This document shows, piece by piece, positions 10,358-22,004 of a DNA stretch of 64,000 nt (its first letter is position 1; each line of letters starts with the position of its first letter). The stretch covers positions 1-64,000 of the forward strand of contig CACGSX010000001.1 in the NCBI GenBank assembly GCA_902575835.1. Reading direction: 5' to 3'. Both the position numbers and the translations under genes were made by a program. Origin of the DNA: an uncultured Pelagibacteraceae bacterium. GTDB lineage: Bacteria > Pseudomonadota > Alphaproteobacteria > Pelagibacterales > Pelagibacteraceae. The notes beneath the pieces are model-generated. The model had not been told where the DNA came from and searched no databases. It worked only from the letters and a program-made list of their open reading frames with translations.

Positions 10358-10696
10358 ATGGAACAAGAGACAAATGATTTAATAAAAAGTGAAATTGAAA
10401 ATAACGATGTATGTCTTTTTATGAAAGGCACGCCTGATGCACCTCAGTGTGGATTTTCAATGGCAACTTCAAATATTTTGAAGGTTCTTGAAGTAAATTT
10501 TAAAGGTGTAAATGTTTTAGTGGATCAAAAACTAAGAGAAGGTATAAAAGTATTTAGTGATTGGCCAACCATTCCTCAATTATATGTTAAAAACGAGTTT
10601 ATTGGTGGATGTGATATCGTAAAAGAAATGTATGAGAGTGGAGAACTCGCTAAACTTTTTGAGTCTAAAGGAATAAACTTTAAGGCTAAAAATTAA
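10358..10696 (+). CDS. grxD: Grx4-type monothiol glutaredoxin
   Basis: LFMKGTPDAPQCGFSMATSNIL (CGFS), DWPTIPQLYVKNEFIGGCDIV. Confidence 0.95.
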   Translation: MEQETNDLIKSEIENNDVCLFMKGTPDAPQCGFSMATSNILKVLEVNFKGVNVLVDQKLREGIKVFSDWPTIPQLYVKNEFIGGCDIVKEMYESGELAKLFESKGINFKAKN

Positions 10697-11314
10697 TTAT
10701 CTAGAGTAATATTCAATTACTAAATTTGGCTCCATCACAACTGGATAAGGCACTTCCTCAAAAGATGGAACTCTTACAAATTTAACTTTTTTATTCTTTT
10801 CATCTAATTGTAGATATTCTGGAACTTCTCTTTCTTTGTTAGCAAGAGCAATATCGATTAAAGCAAGTTGTTTAGATTTATCTCTAATTTCAATCGTATC
10901 TTCTTCTTTAACCTGATAACTTGCTATATTAACTTTTTTTCCATTTACTTTAACATGACCGTGGTTAATCAATTGTCTTGATGAAAAAATAGTGTTTGAT
11001 AACTTTGACCTATAAATTACAGCATCTAATCTTCTCTCTAATAATCCAATTAAGTTTTCAGCAGTATCGCCCTTTTTCATAATCGCTTTTTTATAAACAT
11101 TTCTAAACTGTCTTTCATTCATATTTCCATAATAAGACTTTAATTTTTGTTTTGCCTGAAGTTGAATTCCATAGTCTGAAGGTTTGCCAGCTTTTGTTTG
11201 TCCATGTTGTCCTGGAGGATAAGCTCTTGTATTAAAAGGACTTTTGGGTCTCCCCCATAAATTTACTTTTAATCTTCTATCTACTTTGTGTTTAGAGTTT
11301 AATCTTTTTGTCAT
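10697..11314 (-). CDS. rpsD: 30S ribosomal protein S4
   Basis: [59 protein letters not shown]. Confidence 0.97.
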   Translation of the reverse strand: MTKRLNSKHKVDRRLKVNLWGRPKSPFNTRAYPPGQHGQTKAGKPSDYGIQLQAKQKLKSYYGNMNERQFRNVYKKAIMKKGDTAENLIGLLERRLDAVIYRSKLSNTIFSSRQLINHGHVKVNGKKVNIASYQVKEEDTIEIRDKSKQLALIDIALANKEREVPEYLQLDEKNKKVKFVRVPSFEEVPYPVVMEPNLVIEYYSR

Positions 11315-11349
11315 TAATAGGAGGTCTTATAAGCCTAAGTTATGTTTTG

Positions 11350-12072
11350 TCAATCAACCTTTTCCTTACTTAAACCAGCAAATACGCTTGATAAAATACG
11401 AGTTTCTTTTTCTGATAGATTGAGTTTGTAGAAAATACTTCTTAAATTTTCCATCATGATTGGTTTTTTTTCAGGTGGGTGAAAAAAATTCTTATTTTCT
11501 AAATTATTAATGCATAAATTTAACATTCTTTGAATATCAGTCTTATTTGCACTTTTAATTTTTTTTGACTTTTCAAAGGTAAACTTTTTATTTGAAATTA
11601 GTCCACTTACTATTTGTGCTACAATAATTAGACTATGAGACAAATTTAAGGATCTAAAATTCTTATTACTTGGGATTTGTAAAGTATAATCAGCATAACT
11701 GACTTCATTATTTGATAACCCAGATGCTTCTGATCCAAAAAGAAAACCAACCTTTTTTTTGTAATTAATCTTATTTAGATCAGTTATTGAAATGTGTTTA
11801 ATATTTTTATTTCTAAATCTTGCTGATGTTGCAACCAATATATCTAAATTGCTTAATGATGTTTCTAAATTTTCATATACTTTTGCTTTTTTAATAACAT
11901 CTTTTGCACCTACAGATGTTGCAATAATTTTATCATTTGGAAATGATGGTTTTGGATTAACAACTGATAGATTGGTAAAATTAAAGTTTTTTAAAGCTCT
12001 AGCACAAGCTCCTATATTTTCTGACAACTGAGGTTTATGTAAAATGAAAGTTATATTTCTTAATGACATCAA
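11350..12072 (-). CDS. TrmJ/SpoU-type RNA 2'-O-methyltransferase
   Basis: ITFILHKPQLSENIGACARALKNF, VGFLFGSEASGLSNNEV, SLNLSHSLIIVAQ. Confidence 0.85.
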   Translation of the reverse strand: MMSLRNITFILHKPQLSENIGACARALKNFNFTNLSVVNPKPSFPNDKIIATSVGAKDVIKKAKVYENLETSLSNLDILVATSARFRNKNIKHISITDLNKINYKKKVGFLFGSEASGLSNNEVSYADYTLQIPSNKNFRSLNLSHSLIIVAQIVSGLISNKKFTFEKSKKIKSANKTDIQRMLNLCINNLENKNFFHPPEKKPIMMENLRSIFYKLNLSEKETRILSSVFAGLSKEKVD

Positions 12073-13682
12073 GTACTAGCAGGAGCATTATCCTTGAAAA
12101 GCTTATAATCCAAACTATCAACAAGAGCTTTAAAAGATGCATCAATAATATTTGGAGAAACTCCTATTGTGAACCAATTACCATGTTTTGAGTCTGCACT
12201 TTCTATTGAAACTCTAGTAACTGCTCCAGTTCCTGTATTTAAAATTCTAACTTTGTAATCAACTAACTTTAAATCTTTTAAATATTCTGAATATTTTTCA
12301 AGTTTATTTACATTTTTTCTTATCGCATTATCTAATGCATTAACGGGTCCATTGCCCTCGCCTTCACATAATATTTCATGACCATCTACTTCAAGTTTTG
12401 CTTTTGCAAATGATACAACTTCACCAGTTGAATCTTTCTTAACCGAAACATCATACTCATTAATTGAAATATATCTTGGTATTTCCCCCATCAATCTTCT
12501 AGCCAATAGTTCAAAAGATGCATCTGCACCATCGTAACTATATCCTATGAACTCTCTATCTTTTACTTCATGAAGAAGTTTTTTAATTTTTGGATCGTCT
12601 TTTTTAATATTAATACCAATTGCATTTAATCTAGACATTATATTAGATTGTCCAGATTGATCAGAAACAACAATATTCCTAGCATTACCTACTTCATCAG
12701 GATTAATATGTTCATAAGTTTTCGGATCTTTTTGTACAGCTGATACATGCATTCCACCTTTGTGTGAAAATGCAGATGCACCCACATAAGGTAAATGTTT
12801 ATTTGGTTTTCTATTCAGTATTTCATCTAATAATCTTGAACATTGAGTTAAATTTTTAATGTTTTCAGGTTTAATATTAATTTCATATTTGTCTGAAAAA
12901 TCTTTTTTTAAAAAAAAAGTTGGGATCAAAGACATTAAATTTGCATTACCACATCTTTCTCCAAGTCCATTTATTGTGCCCTGAACCTGCCTAACTCCTG
13001 CTTGTACAGCTACTAAACTATTGGCAACTGCATTTTCAGTATCGTTGTGGGCATGAATTCCTAGGTTTTTTCCAGGTATATGCTTTGTTACTCTTTCAAC
13101 AATTTTAGAAACTTCGTGAGGCAATGTTCCTCCATTGGTATCACATAACACAATCCATCTTGCACCATTATCATATGCAGCTTTTAAACATGATATTGCA
13201 TATTCAGGATTAGATTTATAACCATCAAAAAAATGTTCAGCATCAAACATAAATTCTTTACCTGAATTAACTATATGCTTTGCACTCTCGCTTATATTTT
13301 CTAAATTTTGATCGTTTGAAATACCCAAGGCGACATCCACATGAAAATCCCAACTTTTACCAAATAAACAAACTGATGAACTCTTTGAATTAAGCAGAGA
13401 TGACAACATAGGGTCATTTTTTGCACTATGCTCTGATTTTTTAGTCATACCAAAAGCAGTAAGATTAGCGTTTTTAAAATTTAGATCCTTATTGAAAAAT
13501 TCTGTATCTGTTGGATTTGCTCCTGGCCAGCCGCCTTCGATATAATCAACTCCTAAGTTATCTAAAGATTTGGCAATTTTTTCTTTTTCATTTAATGAAA
13601 AGTCAACGCCTTGAGTTTGTGCCCCATCTCTAAGTGTTGTATCAAATATATAGATTTTTTCTTTGCTCATTTTAATTTCCAC
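12069..13682 (-). CDS. cimA: citramalate synthase
   Basis: IFDTTLRDGAQTQGVDFSLNEKEKIAKSLDNLGVDYIEGGWPGANPTD; GNANLMSLIP; LeuA-type C-terminal regulatory region. Confidence 0.9.
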   Translation of the reverse strand: MEIKMSKEKIYIFDTTLRDGAQTQGVDFSLNEKEKIAKSLDNLGVDYIEGGWPGANPTDTEFFNKDLNFKNANLTAFGMTKKSEHSAKNDPMLSSLLNSKSSSVCLFGKSWDFHVDVALGISNDQNLENISESAKHIVNSGKEFMFDAEHFFDGYKSNPEYAISCLKAAYDNGARWIVLCDTNGGTLPHEVSKIVERVTKHIPGKNLGIHAHNDTENAVANSLVAVQAGVRQVQGTINGLGERCGNANLMSLIPTFFLKKDFSDKYEINIKPENIKNLTQCSRLLDEILNRKPNKHLPYVGASAFSHKGGMHVSAVQKDPKTYEHINPDEVGNARNIVVSDQSGQSNIMSRLNAIGINIKKDDPKIKKLLHEVKDREFIGYSYDGADASFELLARRLMGEIPRYISINEYDVSVKKDSTGEVVSFAKAKLEVDGHEILCEGEGNGPVNALDNAIRKNVNKLEKYSEYLKDLKLVDYKVRILNTGTGAVTRVSIESADSKHGNWFTIGVSPNIIDASFKALVDSLDYKLFKDNAPAST

Positions 13683-15028
13683 AAGGTTGTACCATCTTTA
13701 TCTTCAATTAAAATACCCTTATCTAAAAGATCTTTTCTAATTTTGTCAGCTAATTCATAATTTTTTTCATCTCTTGCTTTATTTCTCTCAACTATTTTTG
13801 AATTAATTTCATCTTCTGAAAGAGAAATTGTATTTTTTTTTGTTTGTAGCCACTCTTCCGAAGTATCAGTTAATAAACCTATAAAATTGCAAGCTTTTAC
13901 AAAAGTTGCTTTATCCTCGTTCGTTCCAGTTGAAGCTTTACTATATAAAGAATGTAAATTAGCAATATAGCCTGGGGTGTTTAAATCGTCATATAAAGGA
14001 TCTAATAATTCGTCTGGTAATATTGTACTTTTACGAACATCAGAATAGGCTGAATACCATTTGCTTAAAGTCTTCTCACATTCTGATATTAGTTTTTCAT
14101 TCCAATCTAATCCTTGTCTATAGTGAGCACTAATTAATGCTAATCTTAAAACTTGACCATTATATTTATTTTTAAAATCTTTTATTTTTAAAATATTTCC
14201 CTGTGATTTTGCCATTTTTTCATTAGAAAGAGTTATAAATCCATTATGAACCCAATAATTTGCAAATGAATTTGTTTCATTTGCACATCTTGATTGAGCA
14301 ATCTCATTTTCATGATGAGGAAAAATCAAGTCTCTACCGCCCCCATGAATATCAAATTCTTCACCCAAATATCTTTTAGACATAACCGAACATTCTAAGT
14401 GCCAACCTGGTCTGCCTTTGCCCCAAGGAGATTCCCATGAAGGCTCTTTATCTGTTGATGGTTTCCATAATACAAAATCTTCAGGATTTTTTTTTATTTC
14501 TGAAACCTCTACTCGTGAACCAGCTATTAATTCATCTAACTTTTTATTAGATAGTTTTCCATAATCACTAAATTTTTTTACTTCAAAATAAACATGCTTA
14601 TCCTTTGAATATGCAAACCCTTTTTTCTCTAGTTCTGTGATCATTTCAATCATTTGTTTTATATTTTCTGTTGCCTTTGGTTCGCTGTTTGGTGTTTCAC
14701 ATTTTAAGTACTTACAATCTTCATGAAAGTTTTCAGTAATTTTTGAAGTTAAGTCATTTATAGAAATATTTTGATCATTAGATGCTTTGATTATTTTGTC
14801 ATCTATGTCTGTAATATTTCTGATATATTTTACAGATGTTGATCCATATCTATTTTTTAAAATTTTATACAGAATATCAAAAACGACTAATGGTCTAGCA
14901 TTACCAATATGTGGATCATCATAAACTGTAGGACCACAAACATACATGCCTATGGATTTTTCATTTTTGGGAGTAAATTTTTCTTTCTTACCACCTAGAC
15001 TATTAGTTAAAAATATATCTTTAGCCAT
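13667..15028 (-). CDS. cysS: cysteinyl-tRNA synthetase
   Basis: MYVCGPTVYDDPHIGNAR, GRPGWHLECSVMS, HGGGRDLIFPHHENEIAQS, KMAKSQGN. Confidence 0.97.
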   Translation of the reverse strand: MAKDIFLTNSLGGKKEKFTPKNEKSIGMYVCGPTVYDDPHIGNARPLVVFDILYKILKNRYGSTSVKYIRNITDIDDKIIKASNDQNISINDLTSKITENFHEDCKYLKCETPNSEPKATENIKQMIEMITELEKKGFAYSKDKHVYFEVKKFSDYGKLSNKKLDELIAGSRVEVSEIKKNPEDFVLWKPSTDKEPSWESPWGKGRPGWHLECSVMSKRYLGEEFDIHGGGRDLIFPHHENEIAQSRCANETNSFANYWVHNGFITLSNEKMAKSQGNILKIKDFKNKYNGQVLRLALISAHYRQGLDWNEKLISECEKTLSKWYSAYSDVRKSTILPDELLDPLYDDLNTPGYIANLHSLYSKASTGTNEDKATFVKACNFIGLLTDTSEEWLQTKKNTISLSEDEINSKIVERNKARDEKNYELADKIRKDLLDKGILIEDKDGTTLWKLK

Positions 15029-15073
15029 ACAACTAGGAATATACTTAAATTATAGATTTGTGAATCTATTTGA

Positions 15074-15811
15074 TTAATTGGGAATTTTGCATACTGGAAT
15101 TGGTTCCATTTTATGCAAATTTGCACTTCGAATTGAATTATATTTATCTCTATTTACAGAATTTTCATTATCCATTGCTTCTTCTAATTCTTTATATGAC
15201 AAACCAAGCTGTCCCTCATCAGTACGACCATCATCCCATAAACCATCTGTCGGAGGAGCATCAATAATCTCTTTTAAAATTCCAAGTTCTTTACCAAGTT
15301 CCCATACCTCAGTTTTATTACAATCTGCTATTGGAGAAATATCTACTCCACCATCACCATATTTTGTATAAAAACCAACTCCAAAATCTTCTACTTTATT
15401 TCCTGTTCCAACAACTATCCCATTGTTTGCGGCAGCTACTTGATAAAGCGTTGTCATTCTTAATCTTGCTCTAGAATTTGCCATTCCATGTTCACTACCA
15501 AAATTGTTTAATGTTCCTTCAAATGTTTTAAATAAACTATCTAATTCTAATGTGTGTCCCTCTACATTGCTAAAATTCTTCTTTAACCATTCTTGATGTG
15601 CCAAACTTAAATCATGTTGTGCAGATTTTTGTTTTATAGGCATTGATAAAACAATTGTTTTTAAACCTGTCATTGCACTTAATGTACTTGAGACAGAAGA
15701 GTCTATTCCACCAGAAATACCAATCACTAAAGATTGAGCTTTTTTTGGCATAGAATTTACATAATCTGAAATCCAGTTTTTAATATGATTTACTTTATCT
15801 TTAGGGTTCAT
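15074..15811 (-). CDS. nadE: NAD synthetase, NadE domain only (ammonia-type length)
   Basis: VIGISGGIDSSVSST, GTGNKVEDFGVGFYTKYGDGGVDISPIADCNKTEV; 245 aa with no glutaminase domain. Confidence 0.92.
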   Translation of the reverse strand: MNPKDKVNHIKNWISDYVNSMPKKAQSLVIGISGGIDSSVSSTLSAMTGLKTIVLSMPIKQKSAQHDLSLAHQEWLKKNFSNVEGHTLELDSLFKTFEGTLNNFGSEHGMANSRARLRMTTLYQVAAANNGIVVGTGNKVEDFGVGFYTKYGDGGVDISPIADCNKTEVWELGKELGILKEIIDAPPTDGLWDDGRTDEGQLGLSYKELEEAMDNENSVNRDKYNSIRSANLHKMEPIPVCKIPN

Positions 15812-15848
15812 AATTCAAATATAAGAAAAAAAATTTATTTTTAAACTG

Positions 15849-17228
15849 TTAAGATGCCGCTTTAATTGCAGATTTAGAATACAAACTATTCTTTTTTATC
15901 TCATCTGAAATTAGAAATGCTAATTCTATAGCTTGGTCGGAGTTCAATCTTGGATCACAGTGGGTATGATATCTGCTTGATAAGTCTGCATCAGATATTT
16001 TTTTTGCTCCACCAGTACACTCTGTCACATCTTGCCCCGTCATTTCTACATGAAGACCTCCTGCATAGGAACCTTCAGCTTGATGAACTGCAAATACATT
16101 TTTAACTTCGCTTACAACATCATTAAACGGTCTAGTTTTAAAACCAGTAGTTGATTTAATTGTATTCCCATGCATTGGATCACATGACCAAACAACATTT
16201 AATCCTTCTTTTTTAATCCCTCTAATTAATTTTGGTAAGAATTTTTCAACGTTTTGATGACCAAATCTTGAGATTAAAGTTATTTTTCCTTTTTCATTTT
16301 TAGGATTAATTACCTCACATATTTTTGCAATCTCATCAGGTTTTGAAGTTGGACCACATTTGATGCCAATTGGATTTTCTATTCCTTTACAAAATTCAAC
16401 ATGTCCTCCATCTAATTGTCTTGTTCTATCTCCTATCCAGACAAAGTGAGCTGAGGTATCATGATATTCACCCGTGGTTGAGTCTACTCTTGTCATGCTT
16501 TCTTCAAAAGGTAAGTGTAAAGCTTCATGAGAAGTCCAAAAGTTAACTGTGTATAATCTATTATTAAAATCAGATGTAATTCCACAAGCATCCATAAAAG
16601 CTAATGCATCTGCTATTTTATCTTCTAACTCTTTAAACTTCTTAGCTTGAGGACTTTTCTTAATATAATCTAAATTCCATAAATGAACCTTGTTTAGATC
16701 AGCAAAACCACCTTTTGAAAATGCTCTTAAAAGGTTTAAAGTTGAAGCAGATTGAGAATAAGCCTTAAACATTCTTTTTGGATCAGGTCTTCTAGCTTTT
16801 TCATTAAAATCTATCGCATTTATATTATCTCCCAAATAACTTGGTAATTCTTTATCACCTTGTTTTTCAGTTGGAGCACTTCTTGGTTTTGAAAATTGTC
16901 CAGCAATTCTTCCAAGTTTTACAATAGGTAAAGAAGCTGAGTAAGTCATCACTAAAGCCATTTGAAGAATAACTTTAAAGGTATCTCTTATATTGTCAGG
17001 ATGAAATTCTGCAAAACTTTCAGCACAATCACCACCTTGCAAAAGAAAAGCTTTACCATCATTGACCATTGCCAACTGATCTTTCAAATGTCTTGTTTCA
17101 CCCGCAAAAACTAATGGAGGAAAGGTTTTCAATTTATTTAAAACCATCTCTAATTCCTTCTCATCTTCATATTGAGGAATATGTTTGACAGGGTATTTTC
17201 TCCAGCTATTTATTTTCCAATTTTTCAT
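15849..17228 (-). CDS. class II 3-deoxy-7-phosphoheptulonate synthase
   Basis: WKINSWRKYPVKHIPQYED, LLQGGDCAESF, GRIAGQFSKPRS, WSCDPMHGNT, HVEMTGQDVTECTGG. Confidence 0.95.
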   Translation of the reverse strand: MKNWKINSWRKYPVKHIPQYEDEKELEMVLNKLKTFPPLVFAGETRHLKDQLAMVNDGKAFLLQGGDCAESFAEFHPDNIRDTFKVILQMALVMTYSASLPIVKLGRIAGQFSKPRSAPTEKQGDKELPSYLGDNINAIDFNEKARRPDPKRMFKAYSQSASTLNLLRAFSKGGFADLNKVHLWNLDYIKKSPQAKKFKELEDKIADALAFMDACGITSDFNNRLYTVNFWTSHEALHLPFEESMTRVDSTTGEYHDTSAHFVWIGDRTRQLDGGHVEFCKGIENPIGIKCGPTSKPDEIAKICEVINPKNEKGKITLISRFGHQNVEKFLPKLIRGIKKEGLNVVWSCDPMHGNTIKSTTGFKTRPFNDVVSEVKNVFAVHQAEGSYAGGLHVEMTGQDVTECTGGAKKISDADLSSRYHTHCDPRLNSDQAIELAFLISDEIKKNSLYSKSAIKAAS

Positions 17229-17262
17229 TTCAACTCAGAATTGTTTTAACAGACTTTATTAT

Positions 17263-19083
17263 TTATTCAACAGTGACAGATTTAGCTAAGTTTCTTGGTT
17301 TATCTATATCGTATCCTTTATCTAGTGCAGAGTAATAAGCTAACTTTTGTAAAGGTATAGTGGTCAAAAAAGGAATGAGTTCATCTGATATATGCTCAAC
17401 TTCTATTTGCTCCCATATATTTTCTGAATAAATCTCATCAGTACTTTTATTTGTTATTAATAAAACTTTTGCACCTCTAGAAATAACTTCTTGCATATTT
17501 GAAATAGTTTTTTTGTAATGTTCATCTCTTGGAGCAATTACCACTACAGGCATACCTTCTTCTATTAGTGCAAGAGGTCCATGCTTCATTTCTCCTGCTG
17601 GATAACCTTCGGCATGAACATAAGCAAGCTCTTTTAGTTTTAAAGCACCTTCAAGTGCAATTGGATATGAATAACCTCTACCCAAAAACATTGATCCTTT
17701 AGAATTAGCAAAATCTTTTCCAAGTGTTTGAATTTTATCTTCAATATTTAGTGTATTTTTTGCTGATTTAGATAAAGATAACAAATCTTTTATCTTCTTT
17801 TGATAATCCTTTTTATTAATTGATTTTTGTTCATAAGAAAGTTTAGTGCACAATAAATAAAGAACTAACATTTGTCCTAAAAAAGCCTTTGTCGATGCAA
17901 CGCCGACTTCTGGGCCACAATGAATAGGTAAAACTAGATCTGCATCTCTTGCAATTGAACTTTCAACAACATTTACTACTGCACAAGTTTTAACATTATT
18001 CTTTTTGCACAAATCTAATGCTGCAAATGTATCTGCAGTTTCTCCTGATTGTGAAACAAACACATAAAGACAATCTTTTTTAAATTTAATTTTTCGGTAT
18101 CTAAACTCAGAAGCTATATCAACACTAACATCTAAACTTGTATTTTGTTCAAACCAATACTTAGCAACAAGACATGAGTGATATGCTGTTCCACATCCAA
18201 TTAGAACCACTGATGAAATTTCACTTATATTCCAAGGAAAATTGTAAATATTTATTTCTTTGTTATGTTTATCGATGTACTCATTAACACAATTTTTTAG
18301 AGTAATTGGCTGCTCGTCTATTTCTTTGGCCATATAATATTTGTAATCTCCTTTTTCATAATTTTGATCATCTTTAGAAAGATTTAAGATTTTTTTGTTT
18401 ACTTTGGTTCCATCAGTATCAAAGAATTCTACTTGATCTTTTTTTAATATGCAAAATTCTCCATCATTTAAATATGAAATTTTATTAGTCATTGACTTTA
18501 ATGCATAAGAATCTGATCCAAGATAATGTTCGTTTGGACCATAACCAACTGCAAGAGGAGAGCCTCTTCTTGCCCCGACTATTAAGTCTGGTTGATCTTT
18601 GAATATTATTCCTAGTGCAAAACTACCATGTAATTTTTTTAAAACTTTTATAATTGTATTTTTAAGGTTATTTTTTTTTAAATAATCAGTTACCAAATGA
18701 ACAATTACTTCTGTATCTGTTTGGGATTTAAACTTATAGCCTTTGTTTTCTAACAACTTTTTTAGAATAGTTGAATTTTCAATTATACCATTGTGAACTA
18801 CAGATACATCTTCTGATGAATGAGGATGTGCATTTATTGAACTGGGTTTACCATGTGTAGCCCATCTAACGTGTCCGATACCAATAGAGCCAGATATTTT
18901 AGTTTGTATAATGTTTTTCTCTAAAGCGTCTACTCTACCCTCACATTTGACTTCATTTATATTTCCATTTGAAAGAGTTGCTATACCTGCAGAGTCATAA
19001 CCTCTATACTCAAGTTTTTTTAATGAACTTATAATTCTGGGAGTAACCTCTTTAGAGCTTGTAATTCCAACTATTCCACACAT
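17263..19083 (-). CDS. glmS: glutamine-fructose-6-phosphate aminotransferase
   Basis: MCGIVGITSSKEV, LEYRGYDSAGIA, HVRWATHGKPS, SQSGETADT, KSVTVE C-terminus. Confidence 0.97.
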   Translation of the reverse strand: MCGIVGITSSKEVTPRIISSLKKLEYRGYDSAGIATLSNGNINEVKCEGRVDALEKNIIQTKISGSIGIGHVRWATHGKPSSINAHPHSSEDVSVVHNGIIENSTILKKLLENKGYKFKSQTDTEVIVHLVTDYLKKNNLKNTIIKVLKKLHGSFALGIIFKDQPDLIVGARRGSPLAVGYGPNEHYLGSDSYALKSMTNKISYLNDGEFCILKKDQVEFFDTDGTKVNKKILNLSKDDQNYEKGDYKYYMAKEIDEQPITLKNCVNEYIDKHNKEINIYNFPWNISEISSVVLIGCGTAYHSCLVAKYWFEQNTSLDVSVDIASEFRYRKIKFKKDCLYVFVSQSGETADTFAALDLCKKNNVKTCAVVNVVESSIARDADLVLPIHCGPEVGVASTKAFLGQMLVLYLLCTKLSYEQKSINKKDYQKKIKDLLSLSKSAKNTLNIEDKIQTLGKDFANSKGSMFLGRGYSYPIALEGALKLKELAYVHAEGYPAGEMKHGPLALIEEGMPVVVIAPRDEHYKKTISNMQEVISRGAKVLLITNKSTDEIYSENIWEQIEVEHISDELIPFLTTIPLQKLAYYSALDKGYDIDKPRNLAKSVTVE

Positions 19084-19089
19084 TGCTTA

Positions 19090-19698
19090 TTATTTCCTTT
19101 TATAATTTTTCTTTTCTTTTTGATTTGATCTGGTTAATGCCAACGACCCTTTGCTTACATTTTTAGTAATTACTGAACCTGCTCCTATAACACTTTTTTC
19201 ATTTAAAGTAACTGGTGCTACTAAAGATGTATTTGAACCTACAAATACTTTATCCTTGATGTTTGTTTTACTTTTTTTTCTTCCATCATAGTTACAAGTT
19301 ATTGTTCCAGCTCCAATATTAACGTCCTTCCCCACTACTGCATCTCCAATATATGATAAATGATTAACTTTAGAATTTTTATTTATTGTGCTTTTTTTTA
19401 CTTCAACAAAATTTCCTATCTTTGATCCGGATTTAATTTTTGTTCCAGGTCTTAAACGAGCATATGGACCAACACTCACGTTACTGTCTATTTTAACACC
19501 CTCAAGATGAGAGAAAGACAGAATTTTAACGTTGTTTCCTATTTGAACTTTATCAGCAAAGACAACATAAGGTTCTATCTCTACATTCTTTCCAATTTTA
19601 GTATCTTTAGAAAAAAAAACTGTCTCAGGCCCCTTCATTTTGACACCTTTTTTTAAAAATTTATCTCTAAGTTTATTTTGTAAATTTTGACTATTCAT
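19090..19698 (-). CDS. GlmU-like left-handed beta-helix acetyltransferase domain only (no uridylyltransferase domain)
   Basis: 202 aa hexapeptide-repeat protein; [66 protein letters not shown] match GlmU C-terminal half. Confidence 0.85.
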   Translation of the reverse strand: MNSQNLQNKLRDKFLKKGVKMKGPETVFFSKDTKIGKNVEIEPYVVFADKVQIGNNVKILSFSHLEGVKIDSNVSVGPYARLRPGTKIKSGSKIGNFVEVKKSTINKNSKVNHLSYIGDAVVGKDVNIGAGTITCNYDGRKKSKTNIKDKVFVGSNTSLVAPVTLNEKSVIGAGSVITKNVSKGSLALTRSNQKEKKNYKRK

Positions 19699-19767
19699 TA
19701 GATAGTTGTATATAACTGGGAATTAAATTAATTAATTCACAATTTATTTCTTATTAATACTTTTTAA

Positions 19768-20448
19768 ATGACACAAAAATTCACAGTTGTTTTTGATTTA
19801 GATGGCACGTTGGTAGACACAGCACCTGATCTAATGCTTGCTCATAACCATGTTATGAAGAAATTTGGATACCCCACAAAATCTCTTGATGAACTTAAAA
19901 ATACTGTTGGTCAAGGAGCTGGGGCAATGATTGGTAGATCTATATGGAGCCAGGCCAAAAAAGAATTAACTTCGATTAATGAGAAAATTAAAAATGAAAT
20001 GACAGATGAATTTATTTCTTATTATGGAAAAAATATTTTAAATGAAAGTACTCTGATGCCTGGTGTAAAAAATTTTTTAAATTGGTGTAAAAAAGAAAAT
20101 ATATCAATGGCTGTATGTACGAATAAAACGGAACATCTTGCAGTAGATCTTCTAAAAAAAATTGGGATATATGATTACTTCGAGTATGTTGCTGGTTATA
20201 ATACTTTTGATTATTGTAAACCTGATCCGAGACATATAACAACAATCATCGAAATTTTAGATGGTAGTAAAAATAAATCAATTATGATTGGTGATAGTGA
20301 GTCGGATGCAAATGCAGCTAAAGCGGCGGATATTCCAATGATTTTATTAGAGGATGGATATACTGAAAAAAATATTGATGAAATTTATCATAATCACTTA
20401 ATAAAAGACTTTGTAGATATTGAAAAAATTGTATCTCAATATCTTTAA
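19768..20448 (+). CDS. gph: phosphoglycolate phosphatase-like HAD hydrolase
   Basis: VFDLDGTLVDTAPDL, MIGDSESDANAAKAA. Confidence 0.9.
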   Translation: MTQKFTVVFDLDGTLVDTAPDLMLAHNHVMKKFGYPTKSLDELKNTVGQGAGAMIGRSIWSQAKKELTSINEKIKNEMTDEFISYYGKNILNESTLMPGVKNFLNWCKKENISMAVCTNKTEHLAVDLLKKIGIYDYFEYVAGYNTFDYCKPDPRHITTIIEILDGSKNKSIMIGDSESDANAAKAADIPMILLEDGYTEKNIDEIYHNHLIKDFVDIEKIVSQYL

Positions 20449-20501
20449 TATTGATTAATTTATTTTAACTATTAAAACAAAATCACAAATTAGGAGTTAT
20501 T

Positions 20502-22004
20502 TTGTTATTGCATACAATTAAAGTATATCCATCAAAAATAAATCTTCCAAAGAAGAAACAGCTTGCTTGGAAAATAGCAGAGATAGCAAGTGATAATGCT
20601 AAATTAAATAAAAATTCAGTAGAAATGGTTATTAATAGAATTATTGATAACGCTTCTGTTGCTATAGCTTCTTTAAATAGAAGACCTGTAATATCTGCAA
20701 GAGAAATGGCAAAAAAACATGTTAGAAAAAATGGTTCTAATCTTTTTGGCATAAATTCAAAACTTAAATTTGATTGTGAATGGGCTGCGTGGGCAAATGG
20801 AACTGCTGTTAGAGAATTAGATTTTCATGATACATTTCTAGCAGCTGATTACAGTCATCCTGGTGATAATATTCCTGCTCTTTTAGCAGTGGCACAACAA
20901 TTAAAAAAAAATGGAAATGATTTATTAAGAGGAATTATAACTGCTTATGAAGTGCAAGTTAATCTTGTAAAAGCTATTTGTCTTCATAAACACAAGGTTG
21001 ATCATATCGCTCACTTGGGACCAAGTGTTGCTGCTGGTATTGGATCTATGTTAAAATTAAATACAGAAACTATTTATCAAGCTGTTCAACAAGCATTACA
21101 TGTGAGTGTTTCAACAAGACAATCAAGAAAAGGTGAGATTTCAAGTTGGAAGGCATATGCTCCAGCTCATGCAGGAAAATTAGCAATTGAAGCTGTTGAT
21201 AGAACGATGCGAGGTGAAGGTGCTCCAAGTCCTATTTACGAAGGTGAAGATAGTGTGATAGCAAGAATATTAGATGGAAAAAATGCTAAATATTTTATTC
21301 CTTTGCCTAAAAAGAACGAAGAAAAAAAGGCTATTCTTGAAACATATACAAAAGAATATTCTGCAGAATATCAAGCTCAAGCATTAATTGATATTGCAAA
21401 AGCACTTAATAAAAAAATTGATAATTTAAATACAATTAAAAAAATAGATATACATACAAGTCATCATACTCATTATGTAATAGGAACTGGAGCTAATGAT
21501 CCACAAAAAATGGATCCGAATGCTAGTAGAGAAACTTTAGATCACTCAATAATGTATATTTTTGCAGTAGCTTTAGAAGATGCAGATTGGCATCATGTAA
21601 AGTCTTATACTAAAAAGAGAGCTACCAAAAAAAGTACAATTAAAATATGGAGATCAATTAAAACTCATGAGGATAAAAAATGGACAAAGAAATACCATGA
21701 TCCTGATCCAAAAAAGAAATCTTTTGGTGCAAAGGTTATAGTGACATTAAATAATGGGAAAAAAATTATTGAGGAATTAGAAAGAGCAGATGCTCATCCT
21801 TACGGGAAAAGACCTTTTAAAAGAAAAGATTATATAAATAAATTTAAAATTTTAACAGAAAGTATTATTTCTAAAAAAGAAAGTGATAGATTTTTAAAAG
21901 ATGTTCAAAATTTAAAAAAATTAAAAAATAATCAGCTTACAAAACTAAATATTGAAGTAAGTAGAAGATACTTAAAATCGAATAATAAAAAAGGAATATT
22001 CTAG
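20502..22004 (+). CDS. prpD: 2-methylcitrate dehydratase (MmgE/PrpD family), TTG start
   Basis: [46 protein letters not shown]; upstream of prpB and prpC; GGAG-TTATT-TTG start context. Confidence 0.93.
   Translation: MLLHTIKVYPSKINLPKKKQLAWKIAEIASDNAKLNKNSVEMVINRIIDNASVAIASLNRRPVISAREMAKKHVRKNGSNLFGINSKLKFDCEWAAWANGTAVRELDFHDTFLAADYSHPGDNIPALLAVAQQLKKNGNDLLRGIITAYEVQVNLVKAICLHKHKVDHIAHLGPSVAAGIGSMLKLNTETIYQAVQQALHVSVSTRQSRKGEISSWKAYAPAHAGKLAIEAVDRTMRGEGAPSPIYEGEDSVIARILDGKNAKYFIPLPKKNEEKKAILETYTKEYSAEYQAQALIDIAKALNKKIDNLNTIKKIDIHTSHHTHYVIGTGANDPQKMDPNASRETLDHSIMYIFAVALEDADWHHVKSYTKKRATKKSTIKIWRSIKTHEDKKWTKKYHDPDPKKKSFGAKVIVTLNNGKKIIEELERADAHPYGKRPFKRKDYINKFKILTESIISKKESDRFLKDVQNLKKLKNNQLTKLNIEVSRRYLKSNNKKGIF

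Noticed and set aside
15052-15069. Hairpin ATAGATT-TGTG-AATCTAT between nadE and cysS
   Set aside because: Short AT-rich stem with no T-run in an AT-rich genome; chance palindrome cannot be excluded.
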